Below, in pieces: positions 1-5,763 of a stretch of DNA of 13,872 bases; within the stretch, counting starts at the first letter, position 1; each line of letters opens with the position of its first letter. The translations under genes and the position numbers were made by a program. The stretch comes from CAYJHC01 sp964370075 (GTDB lineage Bacteria; Bacillota; Clostridia; Peptostreptococcales; Anaerovoracaceae): contig CAYJHC010000053.1 in NCBI GenBank assembly GCA_964370075.1, forward strand, positions 1-13,872, read 5' to 3'. Below the pieces are notes generated by a model that did not search any database, had not been told where the DNA came from, and saw only the letters and a program-made list of their open reading frames with translations.

Positions 1-23
1 TTCAAATCTGGGTGTCGCCTCCA
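1..23 (+). tRNA. tRNA-Cys, 3' end only (cut by window edge)
   Basis: The first 23 bases read as a T-loop (TTCAAAT), the 3' half of a T-stem (CTGGG), a seven-base 3' acceptor strand (TGTCGCC), a discriminator T and an encoded CCA. A U at position 73 is the hallmark identity base of tRNA-Cys, and bacterial tRNA-Cys genes typically begin GGCGRCA, which would pair with this acceptor strand. The anticodon lies outside the window, so the Cys assignment is inferred from the acceptor end and discriminator only. A terminator follows ten bases later, so this is probably the last gene of its transcript. Confidence 0.8.
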
Positions 24-32
24 AAAATTAAC

Positions 33-74
33 AAAAAAGATGTCATTGCTAAAAATGCTACTGACATCTTTTTT
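33..74 (+). terminator. Rho-independent terminator after the tRNA
   Basis: An A6 run plus GATGTCA (33-45) pairs with TGACATC plus a T6 run (62-74), giving a seven-pair core extended by A-U pairs, with a 16-base loop. The trailing T-run and the position just after the tRNA CCA support termination of the tRNA transcript. The symmetric A and T runs mean it could also work in the other direction. Confidence 0.7.
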
Positions 75-319
75 GTGCTTTTTTATTACGATAAACCTCT
101 TTTTTCAACTATGTTTGTGAGGAAAAATATTGGAGTAATTATATTAGGCTATATATTTTTATTACTGAATATTACGTTTAATGGACCTATTAGTTTTTGC
201 AAATCTGTACGATTTGTCTGGGATTAGTAGGTCTATTATCTTACTTTAAAGCTTGAAGATAAGTTGCATGATTTTTTCTTGGAGCTAATTATTAGAAGAA
301 ATTAGTTGGCTTTTAATAC
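75..319. other. Gene-free stretch between tRNA terminator and spoVG terminator
   Basis: No open frame here has a ribosome site or family-like protein. The only structure I see is a nested inverted repeat: GACCTA at 184-189 pairs with TAGGTC at 228-233, enclosing CAAATC (200-205) and GATTTG (211-216), which form an inner hairpin with a five-base loop. It could be a small RNA or a chance AT-rich fold. Confidence 0.5.
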
Positions 320-347
320 AAAAAAAAAGACCTCTACTCTAGAGGCC
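320..347 (-). terminator. Rho-independent terminator of the purR-spoVG transcript
   Basis: Read on the minus strand, GGCCTCT and AGAGGTC form a seven-pair stem (one G-U pair) around a five-base loop, followed by a run of eight T (plus positions 321-328). It starts about 30 bases after the spoVG stop codon, the expected place for the end of this transcription unit. Confidence 0.85.
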
Positions 348-377
348 GTCTTTCGGTCTTTATATTTGAAGCATAAG

Positions 378-653
378 TTAACTAGCTGAACCTGCGTCAG
401 ATAAAACTTTTTCGTATTCAGCAAAAATAGCATCTCTGATTTCATTTCTCGTGTCTGAAACAAGTGGATGTGCGATATCTCTGAAATCGCCTTCGCCCAT
501 TTTCTTGCTTGGCATTGCAATGAACAATCCATTTTGTCCGTCAATGATTTTGATGTCGTGTATAACGAACACGTCATCAAATGTGATGGAAACAACAGCT
601 TTCATTTTTCCATCATCATTGATTTTTCTTACACGAACGTCTGTAATATTCAT
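378..653 (-). CDS. spoVG: SpoVG family RNA/DNA-binding regulator
   Basis: SpoVG is a small nucleic-acid-binding regulator, first described in Bacillus subtilis for effects on septum formation and cortex synthesis and later seen as a global regulator in non-sporulating Gram-positives. The 91-residue product starts MNITDVRVRKI and keeps the family core: FDDVFVIHDIKIIDGQNGLF, the conserved AMPSKK and the FRDIAHP segment. The acidic and helical C-terminal tail is typical. I chose the ATG at 653 because an AAAGGAG site sits six bases before it and the product then aligns with the family start; an in-frame ATG 18 bases upstream would bury that site inside the gene. It lies downstream of purR on the same strand with a 166-bp gap (654-819) lacking a terminator, so it may be co-transcribed, with its own promoter also possible. 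spoVG follows purR closely in B. subtilis as well. Confidence 0.95.
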   Translation of the reverse strand: MNITDVRVRKINDDGKMKAVVSITFDDVFVIHDIKIIDGQNGLFIAMPSKKMGEGDFRDIAHPLVSDTRNEIRDAIFAEYEKVLSDAGSAS

Positions 654-697
654 ACCCTTCTCCTTTCGCATTATAGCACAAAGTTATGACTAACCTA

Positions 698-726
698 ATT
701 ATATACCTAGACCACGATAAATACAA
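698..726 (-). promoter_or_regulatory. Candidate promoter for spoVG
   Basis: On the minus strand TTGTAT (plus 721-726) and a consensus TATAAT (plus 698-703) are separated by 17 bases. Predicted transcription would start near 691 and leave a leader of roughly 38 bases before the ATG at 653. The -35 is poor (three of six). I do not see a convincing sigma-H type promoter, although spoVG of B. subtilis is sigma-H controlled. Confidence 0.35.
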
Positions 727-819
727 GAGAAAACTATAAGCTTTTTAGATAAATATTACATAATTAATAAAAAACCTTCACGTAATACACATATATATAT
801 TAATGACAAAATAGTGTGA

Positions 820-1614
820 TTATTTAGAGGAAAGAATTTTAATGGAAGAGTCTGATTTGTCGTCATAATATATAAAAGAAATATATTCGCTGACTTTTTT
901 CTTTTCAGGTTCTATGGTTGCAATGGCAACTCCAATACCAACAACTTTTACTGAAAATTCTAAGAGCATTTCTTCTATTCCTTTTAAACTACCTCCAGCT
1001 CTCATAAAATCATCAATAATAAGAGCACTTTTATGTCCCTCAACCGCTTTCTTGGAAATAGACATTTTTTGAATTCTTTCAGAAGAGCCAGAAAGATAAT
1101 TTATACTTACCGTTGGGCCTTCTGAAATTCTGCTCTCTCTACGAAGAACGATTGTGGGGATGTTTAAGAGTTTTGCAGTCATAAAGGCTAAAGGAATTCC
1201 TTTGGTTTCTAAAGTTGCAACACAGTCAGCTCCTGAATTTTTGAAATGATCGGCAAAAAAAGCAGCTAATCGGTTAATGTAGTATGGATTAAACATAATG
1301 TCCGAAGTATAAATGAAGCCGCCACCCAAAAATCTACTTGGATCATTTAGTTTTTCAATTAATTCAATTTTCAATGATTCCTTTTGAACTGAGGATAAAG
1401 ATGGAGCGTAGACTACACCACCATCTGCACCAGAAATTGTTTTTATTTCTCCTTCCCCTAAATGGGAGACAACTTCTTTTGCGACAGATATATCTTCGCT
1501 AATACTTGATTTGGCAGCTAAGAATTCTTTACAGAAATAAGAAAGCTTATAAATTTTATTCGGATTATCTGTTAATACTTTTAAAATAGCTGCTACTCTA
1601 TGTTTTTTTTTCAA
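820..1614 (-). CDS. purR: PurR-type purine operon repressor, phosphoribosyltransferase-fold
   Basis: PurR of Gram-positives represses or activates purine genes and senses PRPP through an inactive phosphoribosyltransferase domain. The protein has an N-terminal winged helix (about residues 1-70, with the conserved SSISED) and a C-terminal PRT domain. Visible signatures are GGFIYTSDI, LETKGIP and the PRPP loop ALIIDDFMRAGG near residues 197-208. Length is 264 residues against about 285 in Bacillus. I prefer the TTG at 1614: GGCGGTGA, close to a full GGAGGTGA site, lies six bases before it, and the protein then starts MKKKHRVAAILKVL, matching the family start. The alternative GTG at 1623 is part of that ribosome site. 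Codons 2-4 form an A9 run. Transcribed leftwards into spoVG and divergently from murC. PRPP made by Prs in the neighbouring operon is its effector. I see no clear PurBox in the upstream gap. Confidence 0.93.
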   Translation of the reverse strand: MKKKHRVAAILKVLTDNPNKIYKLSYFCKEFLAAKSSISEDISVAKEVVSHLGEGEIKTISGADGGVVYAPSLSSVQKESLKIELIEKLNDPSRFLGGGFIYTSDIMFNPYYINRLAAFFADHFKNSGADCVATLETKGIPLAFMTAKLLNIPTIVLRRESRISEGPTVSINYLSGSSERIQKMSISKKAVEGHKSALIIDDFMRAGGSLKGIEEMLLEFSVKVVGIGVAIATIEPEKKKVSEYISFIYYDDKSDSSIKILSSK

Positions 1615-1651
1615 TTTTTTCACCGCCTTTGAGTTGATTTAGTATAAGCTG

Positions 1652-1680
1652 ATAATATTCTATTTAATTACTTTTGTCAA
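1652..1680 (-). promoter_or_regulatory. purR promoter, overlapping the murC promoter
   Basis: On the minus strand a perfect TTGACA (plus 1675-1680) is followed after 17 bases by TATTAT (plus 1652-1657), five of six matches to consensus. Transcription would begin near 1645, giving a leader of about 30 bases. Its -35 occupies the same base pairs as the -35 of the divergent murC promoter. Confidence 0.7.
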
Positions 1681-1702
1681 ACTTCAAATAATATGGTATA
1701 AT
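1674..1702 (+). promoter_or_regulatory. murC operon promoter, extended -10
   Basis: TTGTCA (1674-1679), a 17-base spacer and a perfect TATAAT (1697-1702) preceded by TG at 1694-1695, an extended -10. Start of transcription would be near 1709, leaving only about 18 leader bases that contain the GGAGGT ribosome site at 1717-1722. This is the only strong promoter seen before the operon murC to flippase. Confidence 0.8.
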
Positions 1703-1726
1703 TTCAAAGGATTTATGGAGGTAAAT

Positions 1727-3106
1727 ATGTTGAATTTAGATAAAAATAGATTTATACACTGCGTTGGAATTGGCGGAATTGGAATGTCAGCAATTGCAGA
1801 GGTACTATTAAGTAGGGGATATAAAATATCTGGCTCGGATATGAGTGAAAGCTTGAAAACTATTGAACTAGAAAAAAAAGGTGTAACTATTCAAATTGGC
1901 CACGAAGCCTTACATGTAAAAAATGCTCAGTTGGTAATATACACTGCTGCTGCATCATTAGAAAATCCGGAGTTAGTATATGCTAAGGAAAATAATATTG
2001 AGATGCTAAGTAGATCTGAAATGTTAGGTGAACTAATGAAAGAAGAGAAAATAAGTATTGCAGTGGCAGGAACACATGGTAAGACAAGTACAACATCTAT
2101 GGTTTCTTTGATTTTAGAACATGCTGGAAAGGAACCGACCATTTTAGTAGGAGGCAATTTAGCTGAAATCAAAGGGAATATGAAAATTGGTAGCGGAGAG
2201 TATTTCGTTACAGAAGCCTGTGAATATATGGACAGCTTTCTAAGCCTTTCGCCGAATGTTGAAATAATATTAAATATAGATTCAGATCACTTAGACTATT
2301 TTAAAGATATTGATCACATTACAGATTCTTTTGATTCTTTTGTAGAACTTTTGCCTAAGACGGATGGTCTGTTAGTAGCTTATGAAGCTAACCCTTTTGT
2401 AAATAGAGTAATGAAAAAGGCTAATAACTTGGTTACCTTTGGTCTTAACGATAACTGTGATTATTGGGCTAAGAATATTAGCTTTAACCATAATGGTATG
2501 CCTAGATTTGAAATATATAATAATACAGAAGAACTGTGTTCAGTTGAACTTAAGGTTCCTGGAGAGTTTAATATACTAAATGCACTAGCAGCAGCAGCAT
2601 GCTGCCACACATTAGGTGTAGATATTAGTTGCATAAAGAGCACTCTTGAGTCATATACTGGTATAGAAAGACGTTTTGATGTTCAAGGCATTACAGATTC
2701 TGGGCTAACAGTTATTGATGATTATGCTCATCACCCTACAGAAATCAAATCTACACTTTCTGCTATTAAGAACATGGCCCACAATGAGAGCTGGTGTTTA
2801 TTCCAGCCCCACACCTACACAAGAACATTGGCTTTGTTTGATGCTTTTCCAGAATCATTTGAAAATGCGGATAATATTATCTTTGCAGATATTTATGCTG
2901 CTAGAGAAAAAAATATATATGGGGTAACTTCCCAACAACTAATGAAGGCTGTAAAGGATCGTTTTCCTAACAAGGGAATATGGCATTTTGAAACTTTTGA
3001 AGAAATTGCTGATCATGTAAATGAAAATGCAAAAGAAGGTGCATTAGTTTTAACTATGGGCGCTGGAGATATTTATAAGGTGGGAGAAATGATTTTGGCA
3101 AAATAG
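1727..3106 (+). CDS. murC: UDP-N-acetylmuramate--L-alanine ligase
   Basis: MurC joins L-alanine to UDP-MurNAc using ATP, the first amino-acid step of the cytoplasmic stage of peptidoglycan synthesis. The 459-residue protein is full length and shows the three Mur-ligase domains: the UDP-binding N-terminus with GIGGIGMSAIAE (14-25), the ATPase domain with GTHGKTSTT (115-123), EACEYMDSFL (163-172) and DHLDYF (187-192), and the C-terminal domain with RRFDVQG, DDYAHHPTEI (331-340) and GAGDIYKVGE (445-454). The ATG at 1727 has GGAGGT five bases upstream; an in-frame ATG at 1715 would place the ribosome site inside the gene. It is the first gene of the operon, and the next gene makes GlcNAc-1-P for the same pathway. 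In Clostridium, as I recall, murC lies just upstream of purR in the same direction; here the two are divergent. Confidence 0.97.
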   Translation: MLNLDKNRFIHCVGIGGIGMSAIAEVLLSRGYKISGSDMSESLKTIELEKKGVTIQIGHEALHVKNAQLVIYTAAASLENPELVYAKENNIEMLSRSEMLGELMKEEKISIAVAGTHGKTSTTSMVSLILEHAGKEPTILVGGNLAEIKGNMKIGSGEYFVTEACEYMDSFLSLSPNVEIILNIDSDHLDYFKDIDHITDSFDSFVELLPKTDGLLVAYEANPFVNRVMKKANNLVTFGLNDNCDYWAKNISFNHNGMPRFEIYNNTEELCSVELKVPGEFNILNALAAAACCHTLGVDISCIKSTLESYTGIERRFDVQGITDSGLTVIDDYAHHPTEIKSTLSAIKNMAHNESWCLFQPHTYTRTLALFDAFPESFENADNIIFADIYAAREKNIYGVTSQQLMKAVKDRFPNKGIWHFETFEEIADHVNENAKEGALVLTMGAGDIYKVGEMILAK

Positions 3107-3111
3107 TATGC

Positions 3112-3195
3112 ATGATAGCAAGTGAATATAGGCTTAGTAAAAAATATGAAGATTTATCACCACACTCTTATGATTTAAAGGTAGAAAAAAATTAG
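3112..3195 (+). CDS. Possible 27-codon micro-ORF between murC and the short glmU
   Basis: An ATG at 3112 opens 27 codons ending at TAG 3193-3195 and fills most of the gap. The peptide is polar (begins MIASEYRLSKKYEDL and ends DLKVEKN) with coding-like codon choice, but no ribosome site precedes it and I recognise no family. It does not resemble the missing GlmU N-terminal domain. It may be a real small peptide, a decayed gene end, or chance. Confidence 0.2.
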   Translation: MIASEYRLSKKYEDLSPHSYDLKVEKN

Positions 3196-3216
3196 TGTTA
3201 AAATATGAAGGGGAAA

Positions 3217-3954
3217 ATGATTAATATGGATTCAAGAAACAGAATAGAAATTTTGGAGGATGAAAAATTAGAGAAAAGAGCAGAACTAAACTTCAAGCAT
3301 GCGGAAAATGGAGTTGAATTTGTTGATATTAGAACGGCCTATATTGACGAAAATGTGAAAATTGGAAAGGGGACAAAAATATATCCTAATGTGATAATTG
3401 AGGGGGATACTGTAATTGGAGAGAACTCAATAATAGGAGCAAATTCTCAGATTAATAATTCTCAAATAGGGAATAATGTAAGTATTAAGAATTCTGTTCT
3501 TGAGGAGAGCAAGGTTGGAGATGGAACCTCCATAGGGCCTTTTGCATATTTAAGACCCAAAAGTAATATAGGAGAAAATTGCAAAATTGGTGATTTTGTA
3601 GAGGTTAAAAATTCTGTTGTTGGGGATGGAAGCAAGGCTTCACACCTTACATATATTGGAGACTCTGATATTGGTAAGGATGTAAACCTAGGCTGCGGAG
3701 TGGTTTTTGTTAACTATGATGGTGTTAATAAGCATCGTTCGATTGTTGAGGACGGTGCATTCATAGGTTGTAATGTAAACCTAGTTTCACCAGTTACCAT
3801 TGGTAAGGAAGGATACATTGCTGCAGGAAGCACCGTAACTCAAAATGTTCCGGAAGGCGCTTTATTTGTTGCGAGAGAAAAAGGCAAGTTAATTGAAGGA
3901 TGGGTTGATAGAATTGTAAAAAGAAGGAAAGGAAAGAAAAATGAAAACAAATAA
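3217..3954 (+). CDS. GlmU-type glucosamine-1-phosphate N-acetyltransferase, lacking the uridyltransferase domain
   Basis: Normal GlmU (about 455 residues) acetylates GlcN-1-P with acetyl-CoA and then, with its N-terminal Rossmann domain, makes UDP-GlcNAc. This 245-residue protein begins at the linker helix (residues about 4-30, DSRNRIEILEDEKLEKR) and contains the left-handed beta-helix of hexapeptide repeats. Acetyltransferase residues match E. coli R333, K351, H363, Y366, N377 and K392 in identity and spacing: R113 (YLRP), K131 (FVEVK), H143 and Y146 (SHLTY), N157 and K172 (NYDGVNK). The basic C-terminal tail is usual. The nucleotidyltransferase half, with its LAAGxGTRM motif, is absent here and upstream. 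The start is unsure: GGGG at 3210-3213 is three bases before ATG 3217, with ATGs also at 3205 and 3226. The 3' end overlaps prs by 14 bases. Inference: a separate pyrophosphorylase completes the pathway elsewhere. Confidence 0.9.
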   Translation: MINMDSRNRIEILEDEKLEKRAELNFKHAENGVEFVDIRTAYIDENVKIGKGTKIYPNVIIEGDTVIGENSIIGANSQINNSQIGNNVSIKNSVLEESKVGDGTSIGPFAYLRPKSNIGENCKIGDFVEVKNSVVGDGSKASHLTYIGDSDIGKDVNLGCGVVFVNYDGVNKHRSIVEDGAFIGCNVNLVSPVTIGKEGYIAAGSTVTQNVPEGALFVAREKGKLIEGWVDRIVKRRKGKKNENK

Positions 3955-4894
3955 TTTTTATGAGTATAAGATTTTTGCAGGAAATTCAGTTCCAGGATTG
4001 GCAGAAGAGATAGCAGAACTTATGGGGAAACCAGTAGCGGAGAGTAAAGTTGCAACATTTAGTGATGGTGAAATTTCAGTTCATATTAAAGAAACAGTAA
4101 GAGGTATTGATGCCTTTCTTATCCAATCTACATCAACTCCTGTTAACGATAACTTAATGGAAGTTTTGATAATGATTGATGCGATGAAAAGGGCTTCGGT
4201 TGGTAGGATAAATGTGGTAATGCCTTACTATGGGTATGCAAGACAAGATAGAAAGGCAAAGGCTAGAGACCCAATTACAGCAAAACTAGTCGCGGATATG
4301 CTAGTGGCAGCGGGTGCGGATAGAGTAATTACTATGGATCTTCATGCTGCTCAAATTCAAGGATATTTTGACATTCCAGTAGACCATCTAATGGGTGCTC
4401 CTATTTTAGTAGACTATTACAAGAAACAAAATACTGAGAATATGGTAATTGTATCCCCAGACCATGGAAGTGCGGGTAGGGCAAGAATTATGGCAGAACC
4501 TTTAAATGCACCAATTGCAATTGTTGATAAAAGAAGGCCAGAGCCAAATAAGAGTGAAATCATGAATATTATTGGCGATATTGAAGGAAAAGAGTGTATA
4601 TTAGTGGATGACATGATAGACACTGCTGGGACTATTTGTAATGCGGCAGAAGCTTTATTGAAATTAGGGGCAATATCTGTATCTGTTTGTTCAACACACC
4701 CTGTTTTATCGGGGCCGGCTTATGAGAGGTTAGCAAATACAAATTTAAAGGAAATAATAGTTACTAATACCATCCCAATTCCAAAGGAAAAAATGCTTCC
4801 TAATATGAAGGTTCTTTCTGTAGCACCTTTATTTGCAGAAGCAATGACTAGAATTCATAACAATGAATCAGTTAGTAAGTTATTTGTAAGGTAA
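3941..4894 (+). CDS. prs: Ribose-phosphate pyrophosphokinase (PRPP synthetase)
   Basis: Prs transfers pyrophosphate from ATP to ribose-5-phosphate, making PRPP for purine, pyrimidine, histidine, tryptophan and NAD synthesis. The 317-residue class I enzyme is full length. Visible motifs are FSDGEI (40-45), PYYGYARQDRK (95-105), DLHAAQIQGYFDIPVDHL (133-150), KRRPEPN (197-203), the PRPP loop ILVDDMIDTAGTI (220-232) and STHPVLSGPA (251-260). The segment VSPDHGSAGRAR differs mildly from the more common VSPDxGGxxRAR. An AGGAAAG-rich site precedes the ATG, which lies inside the last codons of the upstream acetyltransferase gene (14-base overlap), so the two are translationally coupled. glmU-prs is a conserved pair in Firmicutes. 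In B. subtilis ctc (L25 family) follows prs; here it is missing and pth comes next. Confidence 0.97.
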   Translation: MKTNNFYEYKIFAGNSVPGLAEEIAELMGKPVAESKVATFSDGEISVHIKETVRGIDAFLIQSTSTPVNDNLMEVLIMIDAMKRASVGRINVVMPYYGYARQDRKAKARDPITAKLVADMLVAAGADRVITMDLHAAQIQGYFDIPVDHLMGAPILVDYYKKQNTENMVIVSPDHGSAGRARIMAEPLNAPIAIVDKRRPEPNKSEIMNIIGDIEGKECILVDDMIDTAGTICNAAEALLKLGAISVSVCSTHPVLSGPAYERLANTNLKEIIVTNTIPIPKEKMLPNMKVLSVAPLFAEAMTRIHNNESVSKLFVR

Positions 4895-4910
4895 AAGCAG
4901 GTGTTTTGTA

Positions 4911-4922
4911 ATAAAATTTTAT
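4911..4922. repeat. AT-only palindrome in the prs-pth gap
   Basis: ATAAAATTTTAT is a perfect 12-base palindrome flanked by GTGT (4901-4904) and ACAC (4927-4930), giving an interrupted hairpin 17 bases after the prs stop. There is no T-run after it, so I do not call it a terminator; it could be an RNA processing or stability structure. Confidence 0.3.
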
Positions 4923-4972
4923 AAATACACATCTGTCTGGCAAAGTAAAAAGAAGGAGAAATTTATTCTAAT

Positions 4973-5578
4973 ATGTGGTGGAAAAAGAAAAAAGACGATT
5001 CAGCTGGAGAAAACACATATATAGTTGTAGGTCTTGGAAATCCAGGCCAAAAGTATGACCTAACTAGGCATAACATTGGATTTATGACTATAGATTATTT
5101 GTCAGATGAGCTAAATATATCTGTTACAAAAATTAAGCATAATGCATTATTAGGCGAAGGGAGAATGGGCAATAAGAAAATTGTATTAGTGAAACCTCAA
5201 ACCTTTATGAATTTAAGTGGGAAATCGGTAATGGCCTTGCTAAATTTTTATAAAATTCCGATTGAAAATCTAATTGTAATTTATGATGATATTGATATTG
5301 AACATAAAGAACTTAGGCTTAGAGAGAAGGGAAGTGCTGGAACGCATAATGGGATGAAGTCTATAATCAATTCTTTAGGTGAACAGGGATTCCCTAGAGT
5401 GAGAATGGGAATTGGACGGGATCCTGTTATTCCTCTGCACAGTTATGTGCTAAACAAGTTTTCGAAAAGCGAATTAAAAGATATGGGGAATTTTATTGCT
5501 AATGGTGGAAAAGCAGCTGTTGAGATAATTGAGGGGGACATTAATTCGGCTATGAATAAGTATAATGGCAAATATTAA
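4973..5578 (+). CDS. pth: Peptidyl-tRNA hydrolase
   Basis: Pth cleaves peptidyl-tRNA released from stalled ribosomes, recycling tRNA. Family residues are present: N23 in GLGNPG, catalytic H33 in TRHNIGF, M79 and N80 in KPQTFMNLSG, D105 in YDDIDI and N126 in GTHNGMKS, corresponding to E. coli N10, H20, M67, N68, D93 and N114. At 201 residues it is slightly long because of a lysine-rich N-terminal extension of about 13 residues (MWWKKKKDDSAGEN) before the usual start of the fold. The best ribosome site, AAGGAG near 4953-4958, is 14 bases from the ATG, longer than optimal; no in-frame start in between would work better. It sits 78 bp after prs, in the same order (prs-pth-mfd) as in other Firmicutes, where pth was also named spoVC. 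Confidence 0.96.
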   Translation: MWWKKKKDDSAGENTYIVVGLGNPGQKYDLTRHNIGFMTIDYLSDELNISVTKIKHNALLGEGRMGNKKIVLVKPQTFMNLSGKSVMALLNFYKIPIENLIVIYDDIDIEHKELRLREKGSAGTHNGMKSIINSLGEQGFPRVRMGIGRDPVIPLHSYVLNKFSKSELKDMGNFIANGGKAAVEIIEGDINSAMNKYNGKY

Positions 5579-5579
5579 T

Positions 5580-5608
5580 TTGTTCATAAGGAAAAGAATA
5601 ATTATAAA
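5580..5608 (+). promoter_or_regulatory. Candidate promoter for mfd
   Basis: TTGTTC (5580-5585) and TATAAA (5603-5608) are 17 bases apart, immediately after the pth stop codon. Transcription would start near 5615 and produce a leader of about 150 bases that includes the 30-base palindrome at 5698-5727. The -35 is weak and the whole gap is AT-rich, so this is tentative. Confidence 0.3.
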
Positions 5609-5697
5609 GAATATTATTTTACCTCACGATAAGAAATATATACCTATTTGTAGCGCCATTTTAGCCGAAATTAAATGAGAAATAATATTAAGAATGT

Positions 5698-5727
5698 ATA
5701 TGGCTATAGAAATTTCTATAGCCATAT
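5698..5727. repeat. 30-bp perfect palindrome upstream of mfd
   Basis: Both halves, each beginning ATATGGCTATAGAAA, are exact reverse complements with no spacer, centred between 5712 and 5713, and the mismatch begins only beyond 5698 and 5727. It ends 36 bases before the mfd ATG. Neither strand has a T-run after it, so it is not a standard terminator. Possible roles are an operator for a dimeric or tetrameric regulator, or a strong hairpin in the mfd leader. Confidence 0.85.
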
Positions 5728-5763
5728 CTACTAATAACTAAAAAGAATGAAGAGCAAAAAATA

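Noticed and set aside
12..227. 71-codon frame on the plus strand
   Set aside because: It starts inside the tRNA 3' end, has no ribosome site, runs through the terminator hairpin and gives a low-complexity hydrophobic product typical of AT-rich non-coding DNA.
302..595. 97-codon minus-strand frame overlapping spoVG
   Set aside because: It is a shifted-frame shadow of spoVG that reads through the spoVG terminator; the SpoVG frame has the ribosome site and family match.
670..675. TATAAT on the minus strand immediately before spoVG
   Set aside because: A transcript starting from it would begin inside the ribosome-binding site and lose part of it, so it is unlikely to be the working -10; the box at 698-703 is better placed.
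1624..1726. PurBox for PurR autoregulation
   Set aside because: I looked for a CCGAAC/GTTCGG-type site in the purR-murC gap and found none, so no operator is claimed.
5698..5727. Palindrome as rho-independent terminator of pth
   Set aside because: There is no T-run after the palindrome on either strand, so standard intrinsic termination is not supported.
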